Below the pieces are notes generated by a model. That model saw only the letters and a list, made by a program, of their open reading frames with translations, did not search any database and was not told the origin of the DNA. DNA of 64,000 nucleotides from Adineta ricciae (lineage: Eukaryota > Rotifera > Eurotatoria > Adinetida > Adinetidae), in NCBI GenBank assembly GCA_905250025.1, contig CAJNOJ010000375.1, forward strand, positions 1 to 64,000, written 5' to 3'. The stretch's first letter is position 1. Each line of letters begins with the position of its first letter. A program made the translations under genes and the position numbers. Of this stretch, positions 51,001 through 61,483 are shown one piece after another.

Positions 51001-51914
51001 TGACATCATTCGATAAAGTTGACAAATTTTGTTTAAAAAAACACTATCTTGCTCAATTTAGTAATAATGAACATCAACTTAGTTGGTATGATATAAATCT
51101 ATCGAAATATCATCCATTAATTCAAATGTCAAATGAATGTTTACAATTATGTATGAATGAGTCCAGCAATTATATTTTCGCTTTAATACAACCTTGTATT
51201 TTGCATATGTATCGTACTATTGATAATCAGCAATTAGCAAAATTAACTCTCTATGATTTCGCTTCTTTTCTGGTAGCAGATCGAGATTTTATTGTTTTAT
51301 CAATGAATGATCGACGTTTACTTACACTAATGATTGCCGATCCGAAAGATCGAAAATTAATTGAAAAACTTCAAGCACTACCGAGCAGGTAATTCTATCA
51401 ATTAATGCTGATCAAAACTGGCAATTTTATCATTTTTTTTGTTTCTGCTAGAAATTCCAATCAGAGTACCAATTCAGAAAGTACAGATCTTGTTCAACGT
51501 TTACAAAAACGATGCGATGGACAAAGTAGTGAAGAAGACAGTGATTTGTCCGACGATGATGGTAATACTAATTTTCGTCAAAATAGCAATATTCACTGGA
51601 AGATAAAGATGGCAGCACCCATATCTTCGTTTCAGTTAGTGAGGCGGTTTCCTGCTCGGTGTTCATCGTTAAAGATGAGTTCTAATAAGAAATTAGCTTT
51701 TGAGATAATCCCCCAGCTGTGTGATGAATCATGTGACATTGATGTAACGGAATTTATTAATGATTCTGACGACGATAGAGAAGCTAATGAACAAGCCACC
51801 CATGTAGTCTGTCCTACTCATTCAAGTGATCAACTAAATGATGAAATGGAATCTCAGTCTGTTGTAAATCCCACAGTTGAAGATGACTCAACGATATTCG
51901 TCAAAGCACGATAG
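45094..51914 (+). pseudogene. NACHT and WD40-repeat protein (NWD1/NWD2-like), 14 exons, one or two stops
   Basis: STAND-class ATPase, probably a cytosolic sensor or scaffold. Fourteen exons (45094-45196, 45247-45335, 45387-45503, 45557-45769, 45827-45968, 46230-46702, 46751-46852, 46901-46953, 47013-47846, 48222-48586, 48649-50061, 50117-50282, 50390-51388, 51452-51914) sum to 1,844 codons, near the size of vertebrate NWD proteins. The N-terminus VVRVFLSSTFSDTLTERDSL ... VDMRWGIPTESADNHSE ... NFVVLLGHRYGSRPTP is typical of NWD proteins. NACHT: VVYGDSGCGKTSLLAKAAME (Walker A) and EYLVILFDSIDQLSSDA (Walker B). A helical region follows, then WD-like blades from about 48980 on, and an acidic tail. 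TAA at 48906-48908 could be removed by an optional in-frame 93 bp intron (48872-48964); TGA at 49350-49352 (SLEC-stop-DIF) has no such escape. Confidence 0.85.
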
Positions 51915-52601
51915 AATATGAACGGCAACAAGTTAAAGGTATTCAATTTGCCAATGCAGGTCATACCAATGTGAAAATTGTGAATAATTCCGCAATAACT
52001 TCAAATACATGCTCACTTTTTTAAATTAATTTCTTTTCAAGAAGTCTTTTTCATTGTAATCGAGAATTAACTTATGAATAACATACAGCTTTGCTTTGTT
52101 GTTTATTCGAAATGGCATTTACTTGTCGAGGTGTGAGTGTCAGGGTATACTGCTGTAAATCAAGAACAAAGTTCCAACCTCACCTACTTCTATTCGTCAG
52201 TTCTATCTACCCTTACCTATTACCAGTTGGTTTCAAGCACTTCCATTTGATAATATCTATATCCAATCAATCTCACCCAGTATAACATTCACAGTGACGC
52301 AGATCTATCTATTCTCTATATATTTCACCTAGTTTCGTTCATAATTTTCCGATTTGATCTTTGTATCACCTTCATCCTTACCCTAGCTGTATAGATAGAG
52401 AGAAATTAAGATTGAAATATTTGATTTGACAGTTCTTCAACAAAATAACCTTTTATTAGATTTTTTGTAAAAAAAATGTATTGTAAAGATGACATGTAAT
52501 AGAAGTGTAAAAACGAACTTATTGAATAAAATATGATCCAATCGTCTTGAAGATGAAGATATGGGCATTTTTAATCATCATTACTCGCGTCTTCATCTCT
52601 T
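51915..52601. other. Intergenic DNA with a dispersed repeat
   Basis: Contains the dispersed repeat at 52148-52370 and the convergent 3' ends of the NACHT-WD and NHL genes. No other gene. Confidence 0.5.
52148..52370 (+). repeat. Dispersed repeat, copy 2
   Basis: Same-orientation match to 43509-43735, with single-base differences throughout; about 8.6 kb apart. See copy 1. Confidence 0.75.
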
Positions 52602-53942
52602 TTAGCTACGTTTGACAGCATATCTTTGTACTCGATTATTGAAAAGATCCACGACGTAAAGATTTTCTTGCCGATCAATGGATAAACCAAATGAATAGCT
52701 AAGTTGATTTGCATACGATCCCCCTCCGTTTTCACCAACAACAATACTTCCTTCTTTGGCACCTCTAGGCCAACTCACTACTCGGTGATTGTCAGAATCA
52801 GTAACATGCACAGTTTCATATTGATCGACTATGATTCCATACGGTTTTGATATTTGTGTTAGAGCGCTTCCACTGCCATGGCCACCAGCGACAACAATTC
52901 CTTGTTTCGCATCTTTCACCCATTTTACCACTCGATGATTCTCTCTGTCTGCCACATACACAGATTGTTCTTTATCGACAAAGAAGTTTACAGAAACTCT
53001 GAGTTGATTTAACTGATTTCCTGCTCCATTTCCACCCGCAACCACTTGAATATGAGCACCATCATATTTCACTTCTAAAATACGATGATTACTAACATCA
53101 GCGATGTAGAGTGTTTGATCATCATCGATATAAACAGTAGTAGGCCATCGAAGTTGATTTAGTTTACCGCCTCTTCCATTTCCACCAGCTATAGTAAAAC
53201 CGTTTTGTATCCATGTTGTATTCGTATGACTATTAAGTGAGAATGACCCCATGATCATCCTCATTTTAGTGGCAGTTAATAATGATAAAGTCTCATTGTT
53301 GTTACCGATTTCGATCAAATGTACAATGTATGAATTTTTCAATTGCTTTTCACACGAAATTTTGTTCCCATTCGTAGAATAACTTCCTTTTCGCCCTCAT
53401 ATTGTGTATAGCCGGATATTTTCTTTCCATTATGAACTTCAATTAAGAAAACAATTGCTTTTTCATGACCTGTAAGGAAACTTGTGATGGCGTTCACTGA
53501 CGATGAACATGAACGGACACTTCACCATGTTACAATCTGATCTTTGGTAAAATTGCTACCAATATCAAGTGGTACGCCTCGCCAGAGTACTTCTTTCACT
53601 GTAGGCAATTTGCTCAGTGCTGAATCAAATATGGGAACCATATCTTCAATGTTTCACTTTTTGAGATCGCAATGCTTCGTTTAGCACAGCATATAAACTA
53701 TCGTCTTGCCAGTTCATTGTATAAAGATATATGGCAGTGGACTCATCTTGTGATAATCCATGATCTGATGGGAAACGACAACGAGTTTCAGCTGTCTTAA
53801 TATATGATGATAAGTTGGCAATGATGGGCTCGATCAGTTGAAGAGATTGCTTTATTGTAACAAAAGGTTCACTCTGCAAATCTTCGAGAGGCGTCAGTCG
53901 TTTCAATTCAATGTCAATATCACCAGAACGATTCATCATGTA
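52602..53942 (-). pseudogene. ADP-ribosyltransferase (ART) plus NHL-repeat protein, broken
   Basis: On the minus strand a helical N-terminal part begins MMNRSGDIDIELKRLTPLED. It is followed by an arginine-type ART region (53640-53350): VKEVLWRGVPLDIGSNFTKD, SVHSCSSSVNAITSFLT, FLIEVHNGKKISGYTQYEGE and EVILRMGTKF, which show the R-S-E layout of NAD-dependent mono-ADP-ribosyltransferases. Then come about four NHL beta-propeller repeats (53200-52610), for example LYIADVSNHRILEVK, VYVADRENHRVVKWV and VHVTDSDNHRVVSWP. ART joined to NHL or other repeats is a known bdelloid expansion. The NHL part is one open frame, but the ART part is not read through continuously; about two or three breaks are apparent, so it is treated as a non-functional copy. 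Target protein unknown. Confidence 0.75.
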
Positions 53943-54681
53943 CAGATCGTATTGCGTATGAAAATATGTTATCTACAGAGAAGAAGCAAAGCTTTAACCT
54001 TGTTTTTACAATAACAACAGAAGACTTGATTATGTTTAGAGTCAGCTCAAAACAAACGAAAAAAAACTCTCAGAGTTAAGATAAAACACTTTTTTCATTT
54101 TTTCACGCACTCTCATCAACATCTAGAAAAAAATATTGTGAAGAATTCATGTATAGTATAACACTTAAAGTAGAATCTATCTAACGTGTTTTTATTTAAC
54201 TGATTCACGTATCTTATATTTACCTGAACGATGCAACGTAACTAAAAATAAAATTTCAGAAATAACGTTTTATTAAATGTATGATGTAACCGATTGTAAT
54301 TTCCCTGAAAACGACGTAACATTTGGGTTTTAAACCATAATGTCACAAGCTGGGATAACTCTCAACCCAAGTCCGTTAAGGATTCGTATGAATGTACTGT
54401 ATATAGTACCTTTCTCATGAAATTTCATTGAAATCTCAGGACAAGATCACAGAAAGTTCTCTCGCAACTCGAATCAGAACGTTTTGTAGAACGCTTGATT
54501 CATCTAACCGATTGTAACATGCCATTTATTCTATTGTGAAGCATTAAGTTACAAAACCCATATATTGATCTATCACGTTATCAATTCTCTTTTCTTCCTA
54601 TTTCAAAAGAACGATTTGATAGGAATCATTCGTACACGTCGATATTTAATAAACCTTTTCTTCTCCCTTAAATCAAAGTCG
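53943..54681. other. Intergenic DNA between divergent genes
   Basis: AT-rich region between the ART-NHL gene (leftward) and the DED gene (rightward); could hold both promoters. No gene seen. Confidence 0.4.
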
Positions 54682-55910
54682 ATGGATCCTCATGATCTAC
54701 GTGCTGCCATATTGAAAATTCAAGATCATCTGAGTGATAATGATCGAAAACGCTTACATTTCTTCTTGGGTCGTGATGTTCCACGACGAATTCGCCATGA
54801 TCCAACACTGGTTGGTACTATTAATCTAATAGAATCTTTTCTTGATCAAGATAAAATCAATGAACAAGATGTTAGTTTGCTGACAAATGCATTCGAAAAA
54901 GTTCAATGCATCGATGCGATGAGAATACTAAGAGGTAGTTTGCCTACATCCATTTTTTTCTTTTAATTTATTACATTTCTATTTGAATCTACGTAGAACA
55001 TATGAAACAAGTACAGAAAAATGGACATACTTAATCAATACAAAATCTAACATAGCTTCTTCTGCAAGATCAAGAAGACAAATGTATCGTAGAAACCTGT
55101 AACCAAATGAGATTTTTGCTGTTCATGAAGAAATGTTTGATATTTTTAATGAACTCGAGTGAAACAGCCAAGACGACAGATAACAGTCTTCAAAGTAATA
55201 AGAATCCAGTAACTGTGTTTGTTGACAAACATCCCATAAAATTCTCGAGAAGGACGATCAAATTTTTGTTATTGTTTGCCGGACTATTGAACATTGTGCT
55301 GGTAATATCTCTAAGCATTTGTATCAAGAATATCGTAGAACTGAGAAACAAATCAAAACAAGAATATTACTTCTTCTCCTTCACAAATAGCATGCTTGTC
55401 GACAGGACGTGATCATTGTCTAGAAACACTCAGTAAAGTGATTCTTTGTTATGGAGTACAAATATGCTTATTCGTTCTTTCTTTTAAAGCCACTGCATAA
55501 AATGGGGAATGTTGTCTGGGTGAATGCACGAGATGGTGAAATCCCATCGTTTCCTGTTATGGGGGGTCGGAGCAGTAAGCGAAATATATATATAGCACGT
55601 GTCGAATGGCGCAACAACACAATTCCAGTTCAGCTTGTTGAGGGTGAGAAATTGACTGAATTTCAACATTGGGGTGCTCAACGATTGTCCGAGTGTCAAA
55701 TGCTGACGAATACAAATTCAAAGTTGAAATTCAGATGAGTGTCATTCTGTGATTCGAGATTACCAGCATGTGTATTATTAGCAGGCAAAGAAGGAGAACT
55801 CAATTTTTACATTGGTCGAATGTTTCACCGGTTTGATACGATTGTTGAGGGTAAATATAACGGACCGAGTGGTCCGACTTTGCATTCTTTAAAAACTTGT
55901 TACTGTTAAA
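54682..55910 (+). CDS. Death-effector-like domain, TM and DM9-like protein, model incomplete
   Basis: Exon 1 (54682-54934) encodes MDPHDLRAAILKIQDHLSDN ... RKRLHFFLGRD ... LIESFLDQDKINEQDVSLL ... CIDAMRILR, the six-helix pattern of death-effector domains (adaptor modules in apoptosis). A GT-AG intron may follow (54935-54996). Downstream, in frames not joined with confidence, are a basic-flanked membrane helix (FLLLFAGLLNIVLVISLSIC, about 55260-55330) and DM9/DUF3421-like sequence (VVWVNARDGEIPSFPVMGG, NIYIARVEWRNNTIP, then GELNFYIGRMFHR, 55510-55850). DM9 proteins are lectin-like pattern-recognition proteins in invertebrates. Whether these form one protein or two neighbours is open. Stops between pieces (for example near 55030) mean either missing introns or decay. 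Confidence 0.5.
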
Positions 55911-56332
55911 ATGAGTATGGAACAGGGAAAGGTGCAGGTTAGAGACCATCAGCACCGAGCAACTTTCTTTGCTGAACTCAATTGCTTTTAGCGATCAGAA
56001 AACAATATCAACACGAAAATGCTAAAAACCTTACTTGATGGTGAGGCTGGACATGAATAATTGCTTTAAGTACAAACTCACACTCCTTATTCATCCGCAA
56101 GATGACGGGATATCTGATTACGTGTTTTCTGCGATTGTTACAAACCAGAATCAAAGATCAGAAAGACAATAAAAGTTGATACCGCTTTGAATTTTGCCAC
56201 ATACTCATTGAATGCTAATAAACACAACGATTAAAGATGTAGAATATCTTGGCTCGGGATTCGACTTTTCTGGAACCAATTCGCACGAGAGTGCGTTTCA
56301 ACTCTGATCATACTGGGCCCAAGTAGAACTCG
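55911..56332. other. Intergenic DNA, no gene seen
   Basis: No supported gene. A missing first exon of the following helicase-methyltransferase gene could lie here but none was identified. Confidence 0.35.
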
Positions 56333-58714
56333 GTGAGTTCTATCAATTTCAAAAAAAAATATTTCCGAAAATACCCCTTCTCGCTCTCTAAAAACCCAAA
56401 AAATGCTAACAAACGAAAACAACACCAGAATCTTAGAAAAAAATCGGACAGATTTTCCTCTGAGCCAACTGTGACTCTATTCACGCTGAGCCCAGATCAA
56501 ACTCGACGAACTCTATCGAATCCAATCATAAAAATTTTTCACTTCCACCCACACCCACACCCATTTCTCGGCCCAAGTTATACAGACTTGAAAAAACAAA
56601 CGGCGTTAGACTTGAAGATTTTTCTACATAATAGCACTAATCTTTCTGTCACAGAAATTGACTTTATTTTCGACAACTGCGTCTACAATAGTACATCATT
56701 AAAAGAAGCTGAGTTCGATAGCATTCATTTCTTGCAAACTCTGGATAAACAACCTATGGAGGTACTACATATTTTAGTGTTCGATGAAGCACACTGGGGT
56801 ATTGCAAAAGAAAGTAATAGCAATAGATTCTTCCAACGTTTAAGTCAACAAGTGACAGAACTTGTGAACAATGGAAAGAAGCCGTCGCTTATTATCTTGC
56901 TAGTATCTGCTACTATCAAAGTGCTTACGCGAGCTATGAATGAATTTCAAGAAAACGAACGACATCGTGTCAATTGGAGAGATCTTCGTCTTAGTCAAAC
57001 AGCGACTATAAGACAACGATTCGCTGCACCCAATTATACTGGTATCATGAAATTAGTTGTTTATAATGATGTACATTCGAATCTGATCAGCAAAAAGAAT
57101 CTTGTCGACCGATCAAGCTTCGTTGTAGAAGAATATTTAAGCACGCTACATTATTGGAAAGCGACTGTTTATGATGGAAACACACAAAATGATGAATGGA
57201 AAACGAATGGATCATGGCAACTGCTGAAGTATTTACTGACTGATGATACTAATAAAGAAAAAATACATGGATTATTTACAGCAGCTGATTATGCACCTGC
57301 TGGCAATCACACAGCATTGATCCGTCTACAGCAAATCAAAGATGTGACTAGTTTATACGAAGGTATCATGAAACTTTTTAATGAAATAAGGCAAATACCC
57401 GGAGAAGCTGACTTCAGACCATTCGAATTGATTCAACTCAATAACGATTGTATTTGGGATGAACTCAGTGACAAAGCTCGAAGACATCCTTCCCTTCAGA
57501 AAGTTAGAAATAAATGCGTTATAAAACATCTTCACAGCTTGCCATGTTTAATTTTGGTTGTCGATAAACTAGGCATCGGCGAGCGCCTATCATCGAACTG
57601 CATGGCTTATGATATTCGAGCGCGCTACAAGGGAGATCCAAACAACATGGATGGGCAAGAATCGACATTTGTTCAAGACGTTGGTCGATGTGCCGGACAT
57701 AGTAAACCAAAAGCATTGGTGTTGATGGCTTTTAGTAGTACGAATAATGTAGACAATCCTCAAATGAAAGACATTATCTTTCCCAGGGTGCATGGTCTGA
57801 TGACTAAGAAGAATAACTTGACAATTGATCACCCCGAAAACGGTGCGGGCGTTTTCAGTGAACTAAAATTATTTATGATAATTCTCGAAGCTGAACCACA
57901 GATCGGAAAAACCGGAGCTATCATGGCACTACTCGACATACTTTACTCGGAGCATACCAAACAGTCTAAATCAATTTCACCAGTCTCACCTCCTGCTACA
58001 ACTACGTCATACAATCCCAGCGACTTGCAGACATGGACAAAAAAATACTGTGATATCCTGAACAAAGATTATGACATCAATGTTAATATCGAACAGCTGA
58101 AAAACGTCTTCAACTCTGACAATAATTTTCAACGTTATCATGAGATGCTCAAAGACTTACCAGAGAAAACGGATCTGTCAGAGAATATTTTCACGAGCCT
58201 CGAAGGAGTTATCAATGGCTCCTCACAGAAAACACCGTGTAAAATAATTGATTGTGGATGTGGCTTAAATGGCATCTTTCATACGTTGCTGGAGAGATTA
58301 GAAGACATCTCCCACGCTATTCGCGTCATTGGTATCGATCTACATTCTGATATTTGTAAACAAGTTGACTTTGGTAATTCAACAGTTATGTTCCAGGCTA
58401 TTGTAGGCGACATGGCTTCGAACGATGAAGTAGTGATCAATAATGATCCATATGATGCAGTGATATACAGCTTGTCTTTATTCGAAAATGATATTTCGCG
58501 GCACGTCGAATGGACCAGTCAACGGCTTAGAACTAATGGCCGTCTTATCATCGCTGATGTCCAACGACGATTTCCCGCTGACTTTGAAGAGAATGTCAAA
58601 AAGGCAGGATTTCGTCGCCATAGTAAGTTTCAGACGAAATCATTCACTATTTGGGTATTCACAAAGAAGACAGAAGTGTCACTGCAACCATCTGTGTGTC
58701 TAAACCAATACTGA
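56333..58714 (+). CDS. SF2 helicase-like / P-loop / Rrp8-like methyltransferase fusion
   Basis: One open frame of 793 codons without introns. Residues ~90-480 look like a divergent SF2 helicase: ILVFDEAHWGIAKE (DEAH box, residues 151-154), ILLVSATIKVL (motif III-like), DKLGIGERL and STFVQDVGRCAGHSKPKA (motif VI-like). Around residue 520 there is a separate P-loop, LEAEPQIGKTGAIMALLDIL. Residues ~633-785 are a Rossmann-fold methyltransferase: KIIDCGCGLNGIFHTLLERL (SAM site), VIGIDLHSDI, IVGDMASND, YDAVIYSLSLFENDISR, RTNGRLIIADVQRRFPADFE and FTIWVFTKK, following the order seen in Rrp8/nucleomethylin rRNA m1A enzymes. The open frame starts at GTG 56333; its first ATG is at 56756, nine codons before DEAH, so a 5' exon is missing or the copy is 5'-truncated. 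Substrate unknown; RNA is the likeliest guess. Confidence 0.65.
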   Translation: MSSINFKKKYFRKYPFSLSKNPKNANKRKQHQNLRKKSDRFSSEPTVTLFTLSPDQTRRTLSNPIIKIFHFHPHPHPFLGPSYTDLKKQTALDLKIFLHNSTNLSVTEIDFIFDNCVYNSTSLKEAEFDSIHFLQTLDKQPMEVLHILVFDEAHWGIAKESNSNRFFQRLSQQVTELVNNGKKPSLIILLVSATIKVLTRAMNEFQENERHRVNWRDLRLSQTATIRQRFAAPNYTGIMKLVVYNDVHSNLISKKNLVDRSSFVVEEYLSTLHYWKATVYDGNTQNDEWKTNGSWQLLKYLLTDDTNKEKIHGLFTAADYAPAGNHTALIRLQQIKDVTSLYEGIMKLFNEIRQIPGEADFRPFELIQLNNDCIWDELSDKARRHPSLQKVRNKCVIKHLHSLPCLILVVDKLGIGERLSSNCMAYDIRARYKGDPNNMDGQESTFVQDVGRCAGHSKPKALVLMAFSSTNNVDNPQMKDIIFPRVHGLMTKKNNLTIDHPENGAGVFSELKLFMIILEAEPQIGKTGAIMALLDILYSEHTKQSKSISPVSPPATTTSYNPSDLQTWTKKYCDILNKDYDINVNIEQLKNVFNSDNNFQRYHEMLKDLPEKTDLSENIFTSLEGVINGSSQKTPCKIIDCGCGLNGIFHTLLERLEDISHAIRVIGIDLHSDICKQVDFGNSTVMFQAIVGDMASNDEVVINNDPYDAVIYSLSLFENDISRHVEWTSQRLRTNGRLIIADVQRRFPADFEENVKKAGFRRHSKFQTKSFTIWVFTKKTEVSLQPSVCLNQY

Positions 58715-59006
58715 CTGATGGAACCAACACATTCCGTTTGTTTTTATTCTTCTGATTTGAGAGTGAAGACACTACAGTAGGTTTAAAAAACCAGGAAGCG
58801 TTTTGTTCCTTGCAAAATGAATATTCTCGACTGGTTTTGACTTAATGGTTATTCGAAATGATACACATGAGTACTGTTTGTGTAATTTGAAAATGACTAG
58901 TGGAATTCTAAATCTATTTTGCAGTTAATTCTATCTGAAAAAAATTGGAACCGAGATCAAGTAGCGATAGTACCGAAAAACTAATGCGAATCGCTTGTCT
59001 CAAATA
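58224..59006 (+). repeat. Direct duplication, unit 1 (methyltransferase domain and 3' flank)
   Basis: About 783 bp matching 59717-60498 at nearly every position, starting CACAGAAAACACC and ending CTTGTCTCAAATA. It covers the methyltransferase domain, stop codon and about 290 bp of downstream sequence. Confidence 0.9.
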
Positions 59007-59032
59007 CAGGGTTGTGCAAAACCTTTTGCTAC

Positions 59033-59530
59033 GGGGGGTAGCATTATCTTTTCGACTTCAGTATCTTATGGATTTTATACAGAATGATAGCCCGTGAAAA
59101 ACTGGATTCAGGACTGCGATAATCATTTTGATCCATGAAAGTTATCGTCGCAAATTTCAAAGATAGTATAAATCTGTGGAAATACTCAATTATCAGGATT
59201 TAGGATTTTGCATAATTTTTTCTCTTACATCTCCACATTCAAATAGAGATAAGGAATAAATCTCAACACACGTGACACATACTACAGAACGAAAAAATAC
59301 GTTTACACACAGAAGGAGAAAAAACCAGTCAAGGAGATAAAAAAGAAAGAAAACATGCACAATTGTTGACGATTGAGTATTTCTACAGATTTCATATTAT
59401 CTTTGAAATTTGCGACGATAACTTTCATGGATCAAAATGATTATCGCAGTCCTGAATCCAGTTTTTCACGGGCTATCATTCTGTATAAAATCCATAAGAT
59501 ACTGAAGTCGAAAAGATAATGCTACCCCCC
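59033..59530. mobile_element. Foldback element, 498 bp
   Basis: Starts GGGGGGTAGCATTATCTTTT and ends with the inverse AAAAGATAATGCTACCCCCC. Inverted arms of about 170 bp surround an AT-rich centre. An unread base (N at 59531) follows directly. It lies between the two methyltransferase duplicates. Confidence 0.8.
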
Positions 59531-59531
59531 N

Positions 59532-59713
59532 CTGAACGGGGAACGCCACTGAATCTTTGGGTGTTTTTACAAGTAGAAGTCGCATTTCATTCTTCTGGTG
59601 GCTAATAAACAACCGGAAGAGGTATATTTTGCAGCGTTCCCCGTTCCTAGAACGGGAACGCAGACTCCGTTCCCGTTCTTTGGAACGGAACGCAAAAGTG
59701 ACACCCCTAGCTT
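59532..59713. mobile_element. MITE-like segment with GGAACG repeats
   Basis: Contains several GTTCC/GGAAC words arranged as imperfect inverted repeats (GAACGGGGAACGCC near the left, CGTTCCCGTTCTTTGGAACG at 59672-59691) and ends GTGACACCCCTAG, like a hAT terminus. Its left end is unclear because of the N and adjoining foldback element. Confidence 0.45.
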
Positions 59714-59716
59714 CCA

Positions 59717-60207
59717 CACAGAAAACACCTTGTAAAATAATTGATTGTGGATGTGGCTTAAATAGCACCTTTCATACGTCGCTGGAGAGATTAGAAGAAA
59801 TTTCCCACGCTATTCGCGTCATTGGTATCGATCTACATTCTGATATCTGTAAACAAATTGACTTTCGTAATTCAACGATTATGTTCCAGGCTATTGTAGG
59901 CGAGATGACTTCGAACGATGAAGTAGTGATCAATAATGGTCCATACGATGCAGTGATATACAGCTTGTCTTTGTTCGAAAATGATATTTCGCGGCACGTC
60001 GAATGGACCAGTCAACGGCTTAGAACCAATGGCCGTCTTATCATTGCTGATGTCCATCGACGATTTCCCGCTGACTTTGAAGAGAATGTCAAAAAGGCAG
60101 GATCTATTCGACATAATAAGTTTCAGACGAAATCGTTCACTATTTGGGTATTCACAAAGAAGAAAGAAGTGTCACCGCAACCATCTGTGTGTCTAAACCA
60201 ATACTGA
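59717..60207 (+). pseudogene. Duplicate of the Rrp8-like methyltransferase domain only
   Basis: Second copy of the C-terminal methyltransferase domain (KIIDCGCGLNSTFHTSLERL, VIGIDLHSDICKQIDF, IVGEMTSNDEV, LIIADVHRRFPADFEEN) with an intact frame to the same stop codon. Differences from unit 1 include Asp to Glu in the VGDM motif and Gly-Phe to Gly-Ser near the end. No helicase sequence precedes it; the frame reads upstream into the MITE-like segment without an ATG, so it probably is not expressed as a protein by itself. Purifying selection on either copy cannot be judged by eye. Confidence 0.7.
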
Positions 60208-60498
60208 CTTGATGGAGCCAACACATTTCGTTTGTTTTTGTTCTTCTGATTTGAGAGTGAAGACACTAGTGTAGGTTTAAAAAATCAGGAAGCGTTTTGA
60301 TCCTTGCAAAATGAATCTTCTCGACTGTTTTTGACTTAATGGTTATTCGAAATGATACATGAATACTGCTTGTGTGATTTGCAAATGACTAGTGGAATTC
60401 TAAATATATTTTGCAGTTAATTCTATCTGAAGAATGTTGGAACCGAGATCAAGCAGCGATATTACTGGAAAACGAATGCAAATCGCTTGTCTCAAATA
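59717..60498 (+). repeat. Direct duplication, unit 2
   Basis: Matches 58224-59006; see unit 1. Similarity ends at CTCAAATA in both. Confidence 0.9.
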
Positions 60499-60933
60499 AA
60501 TCAAAAGTTTCCTTAGGACCAATCTTCTCACGAAAAGTCTTGTGCACATAATGCAACAGATATGTTAATTACCTTGAAGTAAATCAAAAACAAAAAAACA
60601 AAAATAAATCAATGATACGTTTGTTTTTTCTATACAGGTAGAGAGTGATAGAAAGAAAATTGTTTTTGTTATGATCCAAATCGGTGAATAACGAAAAGCA
60701 ACTTGAATATTTCTACGTATTAAAGTAGATTATTTTTTTGGGGGAAAAATCGAGCTATAGTGCGTTAAAACGTCATTTTCACGATAAATATCGTACAAAA
60801 ATATTTAGCAAAATTGAATCATTTCACAGAATACCAATATGTGAGATTTAATTTTTTCAGGAATAAACGTTCGTTCGTATTAGTGTATAAAAAAAATAAA
60901 CCAAGAAGCAAAAGGTTCCAAAACGAATCCATT

Positions 60934-61483
60934 TTAAGATGAAAGATATGGAACAAGCCTTTGGATAAGTTCTTGACATTTACTTTCAAAATTTTTATCA
61001 TCAACTTGGCTGAAATCAATGTATAATAAATTGGAAATCGACATCCCTAACCAATCTGATGGTTTCCATTTGATTCCTTCTTCTTTTGATCCGATAATAC
61101 AAGGAATCACTGGTGTATCTGTATCCAATGCGTAGGTTAATTCTTTTTTACAATTTGCCGAATTTTGATAAGCTGGAGTTAAAAAACAAACCAACGCAAA
61201 GCAACGTTGAACACCTTGGGACATACTGAAACATGCCAAAATAAAACTCATAAGAAAAAAAAATACTCAAATTTCACCTTAAAAACACATTGTCTTGCAT
61301 TCCGCCATTTTTATCCATCCAAACAGGAATACTGTGCTGCGTAAGATAATTATAAACTTTCTCAACTAATTTTTGATTATCCCATTGATATGACAACATG
61401 ATATGCTCCAATTGATCTCCACGTTCATTATCTGCTCCATCATCGTCGCCTTCTGAATATGAATTTTGTTGATTGTATGCCAT
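60934..61483 (-). CDS. TIR-domain-only protein, copy 1
   Basis: Two exons on minus (61483-61278 and 61225-60934, 52 bp GT-AG intron) give 165 residues. After a short polar N-terminus (MAYNQQNSYSEGDDDGADNE) nearly the whole protein is one Toll/interleukin-1 receptor domain: HIMLSYQWDNQKLVEKVYNY, IPVWMDKNGGM, GVQRCFALVCFLTPAYQNSA, NCKKELTYALDTDTPVIPCI and KPSDWLGMSISNLLYIDF. The Glu in NCKKEL occupies the position of the NADase catalytic Glu of SARM1-type and plant TIRs. No transmembrane, LRR or death domain is joined, so it is a free cytosolic TIR, acting as an adaptor or as an NAD-consuming enzyme. It is in tandem with a second copy 450 bp upstream. Confidence 0.85.

Noticed and set aside
59466-59768. 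100-codon minus-strand frame rich in Arg and Ser
   Set aside because: It runs through the GGAACG repeat of a MITE-like segment and an unread base; the composition is repeat-driven.
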